From positions 81,753 through 145,752 of the forward strand of contig JAFOFB010000001.1 of NCBI GenBank assembly GCA_017387505.1: 64,000 nt of DNA. Direction: 5' to 3'. The translations under genes were made by a program, and so were the position numbers. Positions within the stretch are counted from its first letter, which is position 1. Each line of letters starts with the position of its first letter. Below the pieces are notes generated by a model. The model was not told the DNA's origin, made no database searches, and was given only the letters and a program-made list of their open reading frames with translations. Below, piece by piece: positions 45,743-54,444 of the stretch. This stretch comes from Methanocorpusculum sp. (GTDB taxonomy: Archaea; Halobacteriota; Methanomicrobia; Methanomicrobiales; Methanocorpusculaceae).

Positions 45743-46108
45743 TTACTGTGCGGCAGAAGCCCAGGCAATAAGTCTGTCTTTCTCGCGGGAAAGCATCTTT
45801 AACTGGTCGACAGGACCAATAACCATCATACGGGAGTTATCTCCCTTCTTGAAGAGCTTACCGAAGAGACCCTTGTCACCGCCAAAAGACGGATAAGTCT
45901 CAATCTCGATACCTGAGAATCCTCCAGGGGCAATTTCCATCATGGTTGCCTCTAAAAGCTTACCCTGCTCTTCCGGAGTTAAACCGCGTTCAAGGACAAC
46001 AACACAACCCTGGTGGACATCATCTAAGATAAGGCGAATCTTCTCGTAGGAAGTCATCTTCGACAGACGGTCTGCCGAAAGCATATCAAGCTGAACACCC
46101 TGAATCAT
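45743..46108 (-). CDS. DUF2073 protein of the Era-like GTPase trio (ArvB/OapB-like)
   Basis: 121 residues with a mixed alpha/beta pattern: GVQLDMLSADRLSKMTSYEKIRLILDDVHQGCVVVLERG then PGGFSGIEIETYPSF and a C-terminal helix. It begins overlapping the GTPase stop by 4 bp, and its stop lies just before the zinc-ribbon gene. Function unknown; co-conservation with the GTPase suggests a complex. Confidence 0.85.
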   Translation of the reverse strand: MIQGVQLDMLSADRLSKMTSYEKIRLILDDVHQGCVVVLERGLTPEEQGKLLEATMMEIAPGGFSGIEIETYPSFGGDKGLFGKLFKKGDNSRMMVIGPVDQLKMLSREKDRLIAWASAAQ

Positions 46109-46734
46109 TTGAATACCTCAGCAATCTTGGAATACAGAGCTTCCATGTTATTACCCTCAAGACCGGAAATCTCAACAACCGGGTGCTGCGGGAAAGCACT
46201 CTTGATTCTCTGCGGAGATGCATCTGGAAGGTCAATCTTGTTTGCAACGATAACGACCGGCAGTTTTCTTGCTTCAATGATACCGATCATCATAATGTTG
46301 ACGTGCATGAACGGATCCTGAGTAGAATCAAGAACATAGATAACACCATCGATGTCCTCACGCAGCCAATGCATTGCCTCTGCAACACCCTCGGTTGCTT
46401 CACGTGCACGGGCAACAGCCTCATCCTGATCCATACCGTACTCTAAGAACTCGTGGTAGTCAATCTTGGTTGTAACTCCCGGAGTGTCAACGATATCAAT
46501 CATTAACTTGTTTCCGGAACCGGAACTAATCTCGACACCCTCCTTTCTTCTTGCACGGCGGGTCTCGTGCGGAATCTCACTTGCAGGTCCTAATGCTTCA
46601 CCAGTTACATCACGGACAATTCTGTTTGCAAGAGTGGTCTTTCCTGCGTTTGGCGGTCCATAGATACCGACACGCGACCGCTTCTTGCTAAACAGCTTAT
46701 TGAAAAATCCCTTGATACGTAAAAATGCTGCCAT
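46105..46734 (-). CDS. Era-like GTPase
   Basis: 209 residues. G1 GPPNAGKTTLANRIV, G3 DIVDTPG and G4 NKIDLP are present. The N-terminus (AAFLRIKGFFNKLFSKKRS) is amphipathic and basic, which may target membrane or RNA. The ATG at 46734 has AAGGTG nine bases upstream; the longer frame to 46821 is not needed. It heads the DUF2073/zinc-ribbon operon. A role in membrane or vesicle remodelling has been suggested for related archaeal sets; here it is inference. Confidence 0.88.
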   Translation of the reverse strand: MAAFLRIKGFFNKLFSKKRSRVGIYGPPNAGKTTLANRIVRDVTGEALGPASEIPHETRRARRKEGVEISSGSGNKLMIDIVDTPGVTTKIDYHEFLEYGMDQDEAVARAREATEGVAEAMHWLREDIDGVIYVLDSTQDPFMHVNIMMIGIIEARKLPVVIVANKIDLPDASPQRIKSAFPQHPVVEISGLEGNNMEALYSKIAEVFK

Positions 46735-46920
46735 ACTACACCTTAATTGGATTATGTAATATCTGGGTCGTAATCCCATATAAATATCGTCATATGCAGG
46801 CACATCCACAATGGCAAACAATTTAAACTATAACAGTGAATTATCAACTATCCGCCGAAGGTTGAAAAACCTCCGGTCAGAGTAACACAAGACAAACATT
46901 AAGATAAACACTGATACCAT

Positions 46921-47787
46921 ATGACAACGACAACCCAGACAAAAGGAAAGAAGAGCTGCGTTTTAGACATCGCAACAACCGACGTTGTATCTGTTCCGCC
47001 GACAATGAACATCATTGAGGGTCTCTCGAAGATGAGCACACACAACTTCCGCCGTCTTCCGCTGACTGATGCAGGAACAAAGAAACTTCTCGGAATTGTT
47101 ACTGTTACAGACGTAATCGATCTTATGGGTGGCGGAAACCGCTTCAACCTCGTTGCCAACAAACACAAAGGAAACCTCCTTTCAGTCTTCAACGACGAAA
47201 TCAGAATGATTGCCACAGAAAATGTAGATGGTCTCTCACCCTCTGCAACAATTCGGGAAGCCGCAGAAAAACTGATTAAAACAGGACATGGAAGTTTTCC
47301 AATCGTAAACGATGACAACACCTTAGCAGGAATTGTCACCGAATATGATATCATGAAGGTCCTTGCATCTGAGAAATCAGAAAAGATGGTCTGTGACGTA
47401 ATGACTAAAGACCCGCAGGTGGTAACACCAGATGTTCCTCTCTGCAAAGTCACCCGTCTCATGGTGACACACGGCTTTAGAAGACTTCCGGTTGTAAAAG
47501 ACAACTTCTTAATCGGAATCATCACAGCAACCGACATCATGAAGTACCTTGGAGGAGGAAAAGTCTTTGCCGACATGGAACAGGGAAAAGCAGATGAAAT
47601 TCTGATGATTCCTGTTCGTGAAATCATGACAGCAGCAGACATTAAAACGGTTACATCAACTACCACCTTAACTGAAGCTGCAAAGATGATGATTGAGTAT
47701 GGGGTCGGTGTATTCCCTGTATTAGACGGGGACGAACTCAACGGTATTGTAACAGAGTTCGATTTGGTCAAGGCATTGGCCGAGTAA
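46921..47787 (+). CDS. Four-CBS-domain protein
   Basis: 288 residues built of four CBS repeats, each with the FPIV/RRLPV...GIVT...DIM pattern (for example FRRLPLTDAGTKKLLGIVTVTDVI and GSFPIVNDDNTLAGIVTEYDIM). CBS pairs sense adenine nucleotides. No catalytic domain is attached. It is the first of two adjacent CBS genes. A hairpin of CCGAAGGTT/AACCTCCGG type lies upstream near 46853-46874. Confidence 0.92.
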   Translation: MTTTTQTKGKKSCVLDIATTDVVSVPPTMNIIEGLSKMSTHNFRRLPLTDAGTKKLLGIVTVTDVIDLMGGGNRFNLVANKHKGNLLSVFNDEIRMIATENVDGLSPSATIREAAEKLIKTGHGSFPIVNDDNTLAGIVTEYDIMKVLASEKSEKMVCDVMTKDPQVVTPDVPLCKVTRLMVTHGFRRLPVVKDNFLIGIITATDIMKYLGGGKVFADMEQGKADEILMIPVREIMTAADIKTVTSTTTLTEAAKMMIEYGVGVFPVLDGDELNGIVTEFDLVKALAE

Positions 47788-47796
47788 TTGGAAGAT

Positions 47797-47841
47797 GCAC
47801 CGGATAACATCCGAAAAAACAGCGGATGATTTGTCCGGTGC
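47797..47841 (+). promoter_or_regulatory. Long hairpin between the two CBS genes
   Basis: GCACCGGA (47797-47804) and CATCCG (47808-47813) pair with CGGATG (47823-47828) and TCCGGTGC (47834-47841), separated by short internal loops. It starts 9 bases after the first CBS gene. It could terminate, protect or attenuate the transcript. Confidence 0.6.
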
Positions 47842-47914
47842 CATGAATATCTTTCGCAGGATATGGACTGCGGACGCCTGAATCCAGAAATACCCAAATT
47901 GTGAGGATACAAAA

Positions 47915-48688
47915 ATGTCCCAGAAGTTAACCGTAAAAGATGTAATGTCCAAGCCAGTATCGATTGCAAAGTCTGCTCTCATCCCTGAGGCACTTTCAAA
48001 GATGCTCGAAAACGGTATTGACCCGATTGTGGTAACGCACGATCATGTTGTTGTAGGTACTGCTTCACGCAGAACCATTGCAGAGAAGATGGGAAGCAAG
48101 AAGACTGGAAATATTCCAGCTTCCCAGATTCGTGTCGCAACTGTCACCCGTGAGGACTTTACCTCTGTCTATCCGGATCAGGATGTAGAACTTCTGATTC
48201 CGCTTCTGCAGAAGTACAAGATTGTTGTGGTATGGGATGAGGAACACCGTTTAATCGGTCAGGTTACAAAAGGCGACCTGTTGAAGTTCATCGTGCCGGA
48301 AGGCGAACTGGCAGATATGATTGAAATTGCTCCGCGTATCGCCCCGGAAGACCGTGTTGTCCAGCTTCACAGAAGAATGGTGAACAATGGAGCTACCCGC
48401 TTTGTTGTGATGGAGAACAACGAACCGGTCGGAATTGTGACCGAAACCGATATTGCAAAGGTTCTGGTAAAGATGAAGAGCGAAATAGACAAGCACTTCG
48501 AGAATGCTCTTCGAAATGTAACAGCAGGAGACATTATGACGTCTCCAATCGTCTCGATGCCAATCAACACGCCTGTTGAGAAGGTTGTCGAGACCATGCT
48601 TGCAAAGAATATCAGTACCGTTCCTGTTGCAGACGGTTCCAAGATTGTGGGTATGATTACCAGAAAGTCTCTGGTAAACTCACTCTAA
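47915..48688 (+). CDS. Second four-CBS-domain protein
   Basis: 257 residues in four CBS repeats: LTVKDVMSKPVSIAK, then EDFTSVYPDQDVELLIPLL, MVNNGATRFVVMENNEPVGI and ITAGDIMTSPIVSMPI-type modules (here VTAGDIMTSPIVSM). GAGGAT lies nine bases before the ATG. Nucleotide-sensing role inferred. The stop is followed by a T-tract. Confidence 0.92.
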   Translation: MSQKLTVKDVMSKPVSIAKSALIPEALSKMLENGIDPIVVTHDHVVVGTASRRTIAEKMGSKKTGNIPASQIRVATVTREDFTSVYPDQDVELLIPLLQKYKIVVVWDEEHRLIGQVTKGDLLKFIVPEGELADMIEIAPRIAPEDRVVQLHRRMVNNGATRFVVMENNEPVGIVTETDIAKVLVKMKSEIDKHFENALRNVTAGDIMTSPIVSMPINTPVEKVVETMLAKNISTVPVADGSKIVGMITRKSLVNSL

Positions 48689-49158
48689 CTTTTTTTTTGT
48701 TTAAGGCGATTTTCTACGTTTTTGGGATTCTTTGGGTGAGCACATTTCCCCCGCGAAAATCGCTCACCCAAAGCCAACAAAAAACTTCACACAAATACAG
48801 CAGGTGTTTCACATAACAAAATCCCAAAAAATCTCCATGCGCGGACACCCATCCGCCCCGCCTCACCCGCAAACTAAAATCCGCGAATCATTTACATTAA
48901 GGATTAATTCATCCAAGCCCGTACACACTCGCATTCACCAATCCAATAAACCATCTTCGAGATTGGAATTAATCCGCAGGATAAATCAATTTTAATTGTT
49001 TTAACACTCTATTTTTTACTAAAAATAAATAGATTTAAGTGTTTTTTTTTAGATAGATTTATCAGCAATTTGGAAGTCCGTACTCCCGCTTTCTTTGTTG
49101 CCGCAAAGCTGAGGTAAAACCCCTCAACTTTGGTTTGTAACATTTAGGAGAAAATTCT
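48689..49158. other. Intergenic region before the pilin cluster
   Basis: 470 bases without a supported gene. A T9 tract follows the CBS stop. A perfect 11-bp stem, TTTGGGTGAGC (48731-48741) with GCTCACCCAAA (48762-48772), encloses a 20-base loop. Beyond about 48980 the DNA is strongly AT-rich and probably carries the pilin promoter. A leader hairpin AAAG-TGAGG/CCTCA-CTTT (49105-49131) lies before the first pilin, whose ATG has AGGAGA upstream. Confidence 0.6.
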
Positions 49159-49593
49159 ATGAATGCTGATGTTATTTTAAAGAAGAAGGAAGATGCAGTA
49201 TCGCCGGTTATCGGTGTCATGCTGATGCTCGTTGTAACTATCGTTATCGCCGCGGTTGTTGCGGCATTTGCAGGAGGTTTAGCTACTGAGACTGAATCTG
49301 CACCAGTCGCTGTTTTAGATGCTGATGTTTACGAAGGTGCTAAGAAAGTTGTCCTCCGTTCTCTCTCTGGAGACAATCTTGACTTAAGTGCAACATCATT
49401 AAAAGTCCTGACATTAGATGGAAACCTGCTTGCAGAGAAATATGGAATTGGAAGCGGATATCTCACCCCAGGAATGACAAATACAGTAACCTTTGATTCT
49501 GATGTATTCGATGCAGGAAAATACGTTGAGGTCTCAGTGGTCGTTGACGGAAAGCACATTGTCTTAACCAAGGAAGTTCTCGTCAAAGCATAA
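49159..49593 (+). CDS. Archaeal type IV pilin 1
   Basis: 144 residues. The N-terminus MNADVILKKKEDAVSPVIG and the following VMLMLVVTIVIAAVVAAFAG are the class III prepilin signal and hydrophobic H-domain of DUF1628/Pilin_N archaeal pilins, processed by EppA-like peptidase near the SPVIG motif. The C-terminal part is a small beta-rich head. First of three tandem pilin genes. Confidence 0.92.
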   Translation: MNADVILKKKEDAVSPVIGVMLMLVVTIVIAAVVAAFAGGLATETESAPVAVLDADVYEGAKKVVLRSLSGDNLDLSATSLKVLTLDGNLLAEKYGIGSGYLTPGMTNTVTFDSDVFDAGKYVEVSVVVDGKHIVLTKEVLVKA

Positions 49594-49612
49594 GGCTTGA
49601 GGAAGCTAAGAC

Positions 49613-50578
49613 ATGATTTCGAAAAAATCTGATGACGCTATTTCACCCGTGATTGGCGTCATGCTGATGCTTGTTGTAACGGTCGTGATTGCCGCGGCTG
49701 TTACTATCTTCGCAACGGGAGTTGTCGGAGAAACTGAACCAGCACCGGTTGCCGCGTTAGATGTAAAAATTTATGATTACTATCAGGCATTAGATAATAC
49801 AGGCGGACCTGACTTCCATATCACTCATCTATCTGGAGAACCTGTAGATACAAAAGATATCGAACTTCGATTCTCTTGTACGCATAAAGATGGAAGCGGA
49901 AAAGACTGTTCACACTACAGCACTTACTCTGCAAAGGGATGTAATGAAAATATTAAAGATGGAATTAAGATTGAAACTGACCCAGCCAACCCTAGAAAAC
50001 AGGCTCTGTATGTGAAAACATTCGTTACCCAAACCATGAGAGATGAGTCTGAATTTGATAGTATGGGTCTCAACTATTACTTTGGTGATGCTATCTTAAC
50101 TCCCGGAGTGAAACTTACGGCAACAACAGAGTTCCTGCCATCTGGAAAGAAAAACACTCAAAGCATATTCATGGACGTAATTTTTAACAACTATGTTACA
50201 CATGAAGGCGGTGGAGGAGGAGGAGTTACACACATGCCAGTCCCTAATGTACACGAAGGTGAACAATATACTTACAACCCAGATTGTCCACAGTGTCAAT
50301 TAACACAAGAATACTTTAGTGACAGTTATTGGGAAGAGTGTCCTGGGATGTATGCAGTAACCCCAAGTTATGACTGGTGTGGTATATGTGATCACGCAAT
50401 TTCAGAGTGTACTGGTGATAACACAAGTTGTGGATGTTACATAGGGGCTGGCTCAACATCGACGGCAACAGCAGTAAACATCATGGACCATTTACCTGCA
50501 GGAACTCCTGTTGATGTAATGATTGTTCACATGCCAAGCGGAAAGGCAATCTACGACAAGACGGTGATTGTAGAATGA
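49613..50578 (+). CDS. Archaeal type IV pilin 2 with long Cys-rich head
   Basis: 321 residues. It has the same signal (DDAISPVIGVMLMLVVTVVIAA), but the head is more than twice normal length. After a poly-Gly linker near 200 come ten-odd cysteines in CPQC, CPGMY, CGIC and CGC motifs (about 225-280), possibly a metal or disulfide domain. The end (AVNIMDHLPAGTPVDVMIVHMPSGKAIYDK) resumes pilin-like sequence, so the Cys module looks inserted. Spacing and gene order indicate one operon. Confidence 0.9.
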   Translation: MISKKSDDAISPVIGVMLMLVVTVVIAAAVTIFATGVVGETEPAPVAALDVKIYDYYQALDNTGGPDFHITHLSGEPVDTKDIELRFSCTHKDGSGKDCSHYSTYSAKGCNENIKDGIKIETDPANPRKQALYVKTFVTQTMRDESEFDSMGLNYYFGDAILTPGVKLTATTEFLPSGKKNTQSIFMDVIFNNYVTHEGGGGGGVTHMPVPNVHEGEQYTYNPDCPQCQLTQEYFSDSYWEECPGMYAVTPSYDWCGICDHAISECTGDNTSCGCYIGAGSTSTATAVNIMDHLPAGTPVDVMIVHMPSGKAIYDKTVIVE

Positions 50579-51099
50579 AGCTTCACGAAAAAAATGAAGA
50601 TGCGGCATCACCTGTAATTGGTGTTATGCTGATGCTCGTGGTAACGGTCGTGATTGCTGCGGTTGTTGTCGCTTTTGCAACAGGAATGGCAGGAGATTCC
50701 ACAGCCACCACCCCTATGGCTCTGCTTAATGCAGATAATCTGCAGTTGGGGACAGATGTCGAAGATGGAAAGACGTACTTAAACAGCTTTGATATTGTAC
50801 ACAAAGGCGGAGACGAACTTGCATTGGAAAATATCCAGATTAAAATCGAGCCGGGAAGCGGAAGTGGAGCATCACAGGGCATTATTCTGATGCGAACCGG
50901 AGCTGATTTAACTGTATCATCAGGAGATAAAACAGTGTCTACTGGTGACAGAATTAAAGTCCCGGTTAATACTGATAAGAATGTAGCTGCTAAAGGTGAT
51001 GACAACATAAATCCAGGCGGACTTGTAAAATGGACTGTCTCTGACGTCAGAACCACCGGCGTTATCGCCAAAGGCGAGTTTGTCGTTCCAGAGGCATAA
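50575..51099 (+). CDS. Archaeal type IV pilin 3
   Basis: 174 residues with signal and H-domain NEDAASPVIGVMLMLVVTVVIAAVVVAFATG. The head includes IVHKGGDELALENIQIKIEPG. Overlaps pilin 2 by 4 bp. A hairpin GAACCTC/GAGGTTC (51102-51119) follows as a likely terminator. Confidence 0.92.
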   Translation: MKLHEKNEDAASPVIGVMLMLVVTVVIAAVVVAFATGMAGDSTATTPMALLNADNLQLGTDVEDGKTYLNSFDIVHKGGDELALENIQIKIEPGSGSGASQGIILMRTGADLTVSSGDKTVSTGDRIKVPVNTDKNVAAKGDDNINPGGLVKWTVSDVRTTGVIAKGEFVVPEA

Positions 51100-51101
51100 C
51101 C

Positions 51102-51119
51102 GAACCTCATTGGAGGTTC
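51102..51119 (+). terminator. Hairpin after pilin operon
   Basis: GAACCTC (51102-51108) pairs with GAGGTTC (51113-51119) across the loop ATTG, three bases after the last pilin stop. Probable transcript end of the three-gene operon. Confidence 0.55.
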
Positions 51120-51309
51120 ACTCCTCACCAATTTCATCCGCAGGGAAAATGCCTTCGGTTTGAGAAAATCACTTTGTACTAACTAACTATCCCCAAAACC
51201 CCGGGGGCTTGGAAAACCCAAGCCGCCTGCTTTTCACTGCCGCGTCTTGCGGGACGGATGCAGGGAAAGCAGGCAGGGCGTCACTTTTGCAGATTTGTTT
51301 TTGGAAAAA

Positions 51310-51465
51310 TCATGGAGAGAAGGCTCTCCACTCAAGCCTTCTTACATACCCGAAGTTTAACAGCATGCCTTCTTTGATTCCCGTACTTTTCATATAACTT
51401 TGAAGCTGTTTTTCGTGAGCCGGATTAATCGTTGAGACTGCTTTCAGTTCCAGAATGATTCCACA
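51310..51465 (-). pseudogene. 3'-terminal remnant of a GxxExxY gene
   Basis: Encodes only the C-terminal half of the protein at 4610-4987: LELKAVSTINPAHEKQLQSY, STGIKEGMLLNFGYVRRLEW and AFSP. The similarity continues into the 3' flank (GGAAAAATCATGGAGAGAA in both). The GYLESVY signature half is missing, and the break is followed by the same GC-rich repeat that lies separately at copy 1. A deletion of about 0.5 kb from a copy like 4600-5400 explains this arrangement. Confidence 0.85.
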
Positions 51466-51470
51466 TGCCA

Positions 51471-51622
51471 AATCCCAAACCTTTCTTAACTCTCCCCGCC
51501 GTCTCGGAGCGCCGCGACAGCGAGCGCTCAGGCGGGGGGCGAGAGTGTGCTCGAGCCATTGAGCACAGACAAGGGACGTGCGGGCAGTAAAATCACACCA
51601 AAACACATTCAACCACCCGCCG
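51471..51622. repeat. GC-rich hairpin repeat, copy 2
   Basis: Matches 5286-5400. Outer stem CCCCGCC (51494-51500) with GGCGGGG (51531-51537); inner stem GAGCGC (51507-51512) with GCGCTC (51524-51529). A 45-50-base insertion near 51541-51590 contains TGCTCGAGCC-type sequence (51548-51565) that resembles motifs at 62360-62405. The rest of the 51120-51698 gap holds no supported gene. Confidence 0.8.
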
Positions 51623-51698
51623 AGCCGCACGCAAGCCCTTCGGTCTTGCTATCTCCGCATTGGAAAGAGACTTATCAGTTAAGCGCCCACTAAATAGT

Positions 51699-52127
51699 AT
51701 GTCTGTAAAGAAAGGCGATACTATTCGTGTTCACTATACCGGAAAACTTACTGACGGCACTCAGTTTGATTCCTCCGAGGGAAAAGCCCCGCTCGAGTTC
51801 AAAGTAGGTTCCGGCATGGTTGTTCCGGGATTTGATGCAGCAGTTCTCGATATGGAAGTCGGAGAGACAAAAACTGTAACAATTCCGTGCGAAGAGGCAT
51901 ACGGTCCAAGAACCGAGGATATGACTGTTGATATTCCAAGAAAAGAGTTTGGAGAAGGTTTCACCGCAGAAATCGGAGACAAGCTCATGATTCAGCTTGG
52001 AGACGGCATGCAGATTCCGGTCACCATCACCAAGATTGATGATGAAATCGTCAGAATCGATGCAAACCATGAGCTTGCAGGAAAGGATCTCGTCTTTACT
52101 ATTACTATTGCAGAAATTGTAGAGTAA
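51699..52127 (+). CDS. Short FKBP-type peptidyl-prolyl isomerase
   Basis: 142 residues, SlyD-like. FKBP core VKKGDTIRVHYTGKLTDGTQFD, VVPGFDAAVLDMEVGETKTV and the insert region near 70-120. The ATG at 51699 matches the family start; the upstream frame to 51660 is not conserved. Two bases separate its stop from the MoaD-like gene, so they share a transcript. Confidence 0.93.
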   Translation: MSVKKGDTIRVHYTGKLTDGTQFDSSEGKAPLEFKVGSGMVVPGFDAAVLDMEVGETKTVTIPCEEAYGPRTEDMTVDIPRKEFGEGFTAEIGDKLMIQLGDGMQIPVTITKIDDEIVRIDANHELAGKDLVFTITIAEIVE

Positions 52128-52129
52128 TT

Positions 52130-52402
52130 ATGGCAAAGATTACGATTCGTGCATTTGCAAAATTCCGCGAAATCTTCGGGGCTGAGACTGTTATCTCAGT
52201 TCCTGACGGTTCAACAGTTCTCGATTCTCTTGTGCAGTTTGCAAAGACAGCAGCAGAGGATGAAATTTTTGAGGGCGGGGTTTTGAAGAGCCATATTGTT
52301 CTGATGTATAACCGTGAACGCATTGACTCCGAGGATGCAGCAGAGATTGCTGTAGAAGATGGGGATGAGGTTGTTCTCTACCCGCCGGTATCAGGCGGAT
52401 AA
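52130..52402 (+). CDS. MoaD/ThiS-type ubiquitin-like sulfur carrier
   Basis: 90 residues, beta-grasp fold with the C-terminal Gly-Gly (PPVSGG) required for activation. KITIRAFAKFREIFGAETV and YPPVSGG match MoaD/SAMP1. It may serve molybdopterin synthesis or protein modification; no moa partner is adjacent. Co-transcribed with the FKBP gene. Confidence 0.9.
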   Translation: MAKITIRAFAKFREIFGAETVISVPDGSTVLDSLVQFAKTAAEDEIFEGGVLKSHIVLMYNRERIDSEDAAEIAVEDGDEVVLYPPVSGG

Positions 52403-52417
52403 TTTTTTGAAAAATAG

Positions 52418-54403
52418 TTAGGTTCTTCTGATTAGAAGAACAGCTAAAGCAAAAATAAACGGAATTATAGAAAATCCCGGAGATGATGCAGTGGTGTTAT
52501 CTGCATCATACTCTCCAAATATTTCAGGATGAGCTAGAGATGCTATCGCTTCAACACCGTCAACAAGCCTTGGACCTCCGCGGTCGATGATATCAGCATT
52601 TACTGCATAGACTTTCCCGTTTTTCACTGCAGTCAGTGTTTTAAGACGCGGTTCTGTCATAATATAATCACGAAGCGTGTTTTCAGCTCCTTCACCCATT
52701 CCCATTCCTGTATCAACAAAGATGATGTCAGGGTCGATTAACAGGAACTTTTCGAGAGTAACAATACCCCATCCTTCTGTCGAAGAGACGGCGTTGATTC
52801 CACCCGCATAGCGAATCATTTCATCCTGGAAAGTACCGCTTCCGGAAACCCACAGCGGGTCGGTCCACATAGAGTGAACCATAGTCGGCTTGTTTTCTTC
52901 GGAAATTCCCTCAAGCTTTTCTGCAACCGCCGCAAGACGCATCTCCATATCAGCGATGAGAGATTCTGCTGTCTCAACACATCCTGTCGCCTCTCCGACA
53001 AGCCGGATATCGTGCAGAGTTCCGTCAACAGAATCAGCATTCAACGTTATAACATCGAAACCTAGATGTTTTAGATAATTTACATTATCCTCACCGTTTC
53101 CATGATATGCAAGGATTAAATCCGGATTTAAGGCAACAACTCTCTCGATGTTTACTGTCGAGTACCCTCCGATTACAGGAAGCTTTGTTGCTTCTTCTGG
53201 GAAAGTGCAGTACTCGGTTACAGCAACAACACGGTCACCAGCCCCGACAGCGAATAGAATCTCTGTGTTTGCCGGAGCAAGAGAGACGATTCTTTGAGGT
53301 TTACTGCTGATTGTGATTTCGTATCCGAAATCATCAACAATTGTAACTGGTGTCCATTCCTCAGACGGGGTTTTTTGTTCATCAGGTTTTTCTATCTGGG
53401 TTTCCGGTTTTACAGTTGAGGCAGTACCGCCTTCAATCTCGAATCCGGAAGCTCCGGGAAGAATCGGGTATGAACAGCCGGAAAGTGCTGCAACAGCACG
53501 GGCAGTCATGGAGACCGGTGTGTCAGTTAAGGTTTCGGTGTACTTGAAAGAACCATCCTCCTTCTGCAGTGATAAGAGATAGTCTACCGGACTGTTTCCG
53601 GCACTGCTTTTGACAGTCGACGGGTCGATTCCAACAGAGCAGAATGCCTGAACAGCCCATGCAGTGGATGCAAGGTTCGGGGCGGAGTAGTATCCGTAGT
53701 TGTATCCTCCGTTTTCTTCGATGGTGTCTTTGAGGTACTGGACGGCTTTTTTGACCGCAGGGTCATCAGCCGGAACGCCTGCCGCCCGCATTGCCATGAT
53801 GGCGGCTGCGGTATTATCCGGGTCAGCCGGTTCGTCATACTCTTTTCCGTAACTTCCGAATCCGCCGTCTGCATGCTGCTGTTTTCGAAGCCAGGCAATC
53901 TGTTCGTCTGCATCTTCCCCGGCTGCAACAAGTCCGAAGACGACCCAGTAGGTGGTATAGACATAGCTTCCGCCTCTACCGTCTGAGCCGATTTTTTCTT
54001 TTAATGCGGCAACTACGTCGTAGTCAGCATAGGTGTAAGGGTCTTTTCCGCAGGCGGTAACAAAGGTGACCCATTTGGCTGTTTCTCCGGTTCCGTCGCT
54101 TTTTCCGTCCGGGGATTCGGCGAGATAGTCAAGCGGGTTTTTGCCGTTTTTGGTCCATTTGGCAGAAAGCGGGTCTTCGCCTGCGGCAACGAGAGCCTGA
54201 GATACAAACCAGGTAGAGCCAATGGCACTGGTTTTCATGTTCGGTTCTAAAAATCCGCCGTCAGTGTTTTGATACTTGGCGATGAAGTCCAGTCCGTTGT
54301 CAATGGCCTCCTCTACTGCCGGAGAACCGGCAGAGACAGCGGCAGTGAATAGTGAGAGGAGCAAAAGAGCGGAGAAGATTTTCAGAAGGGTTTTGGTGTT
54401 CAT
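52418..54403 (-). CDS. Surface-anchored alpha/alpha-toroid + BtuF-like binding protein
   Basis: 661 residues. Signal peptide 1-25. Residues about 27-315 are squalene-cyclase/prenyltransferase-type repeats (NTDGGFLE, HADGGFGSYG, NGGYNYG, EDGSFKYTE), the alpha/alpha-toroid fold of the intrinsic factor/transcobalamin alpha domain. After a Pro/Glu linker, about 356-625 form a BtuF/FepB-type binding protein (IVSLAPANTEILFAVGAGDRVV, LVDGVEAIASLAHPEIF). The end PGFSIIPFIFALAVLLIRR looks like a PGF-CTERM-type archaeosortase anchor. The ATG at 54403 begins the signal peptide; the longer frame to 54502 is rejected. A corrinoid or siderophore ligand is inferred. Confidence 0.85.
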   Translation of the reverse strand: MNTKTLLKIFSALLLLSLFTAAVSAGSPAVEEAIDNGLDFIAKYQNTDGGFLEPNMKTSAIGSTWFVSQALVAAGEDPLSAKWTKNGKNPLDYLAESPDGKSDGTGETAKWVTFVTACGKDPYTYADYDVVAALKEKIGSDGRGGSYVYTTYWVVFGLVAAGEDADEQIAWLRKQQHADGGFGSYGKEYDEPADPDNTAAAIMAMRAAGVPADDPAVKKAVQYLKDTIEENGGYNYGYYSAPNLASTAWAVQAFCSVGIDPSTVKSSAGNSPVDYLLSLQKEDGSFKYTETLTDTPVSMTARAVAALSGCSYPILPGASGFEIEGGTASTVKPETQIEKPDEQKTPSEEWTPVTIVDDFGYEITISSKPQRIVSLAPANTEILFAVGAGDRVVAVTEYCTFPEEATKLPVIGGYSTVNIERVVALNPDLILAYHGNGEDNVNYLKHLGFDVITLNADSVDGTLHDIRLVGEATGCVETAESLIADMEMRLAAVAEKLEGISEENKPTMVHSMWTDPLWVSGSGTFQDEMIRYAGGINAVSSTEGWGIVTLEKFLLIDPDIIFVDTGMGMGEGAENTLRDYIMTEPRLKTLTAVKNGKVYAVNADIIDRGGPRLVDGVEAIASLAHPEIFGEYDADNTTASSPGFSIIPFIFALAVLLIRRT

Positions 54404-54444
54404 GTGTTTTGTTTCCGAAAAGAGGAAAGGACGGGAGTCCTTTC

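Noticed and set aside
46899..47969. 356-residue minus-strand ORF
   Set aside because: It is opposite the first CBS gene, where codon bias leaves the antisense frame open; no family sequence is visible.
48732..48995. 87-residue plus-strand ORF
   Set aside because: It begins in a structural stem, has no ribosome site and is Pro/His/Lys-rich without pattern.
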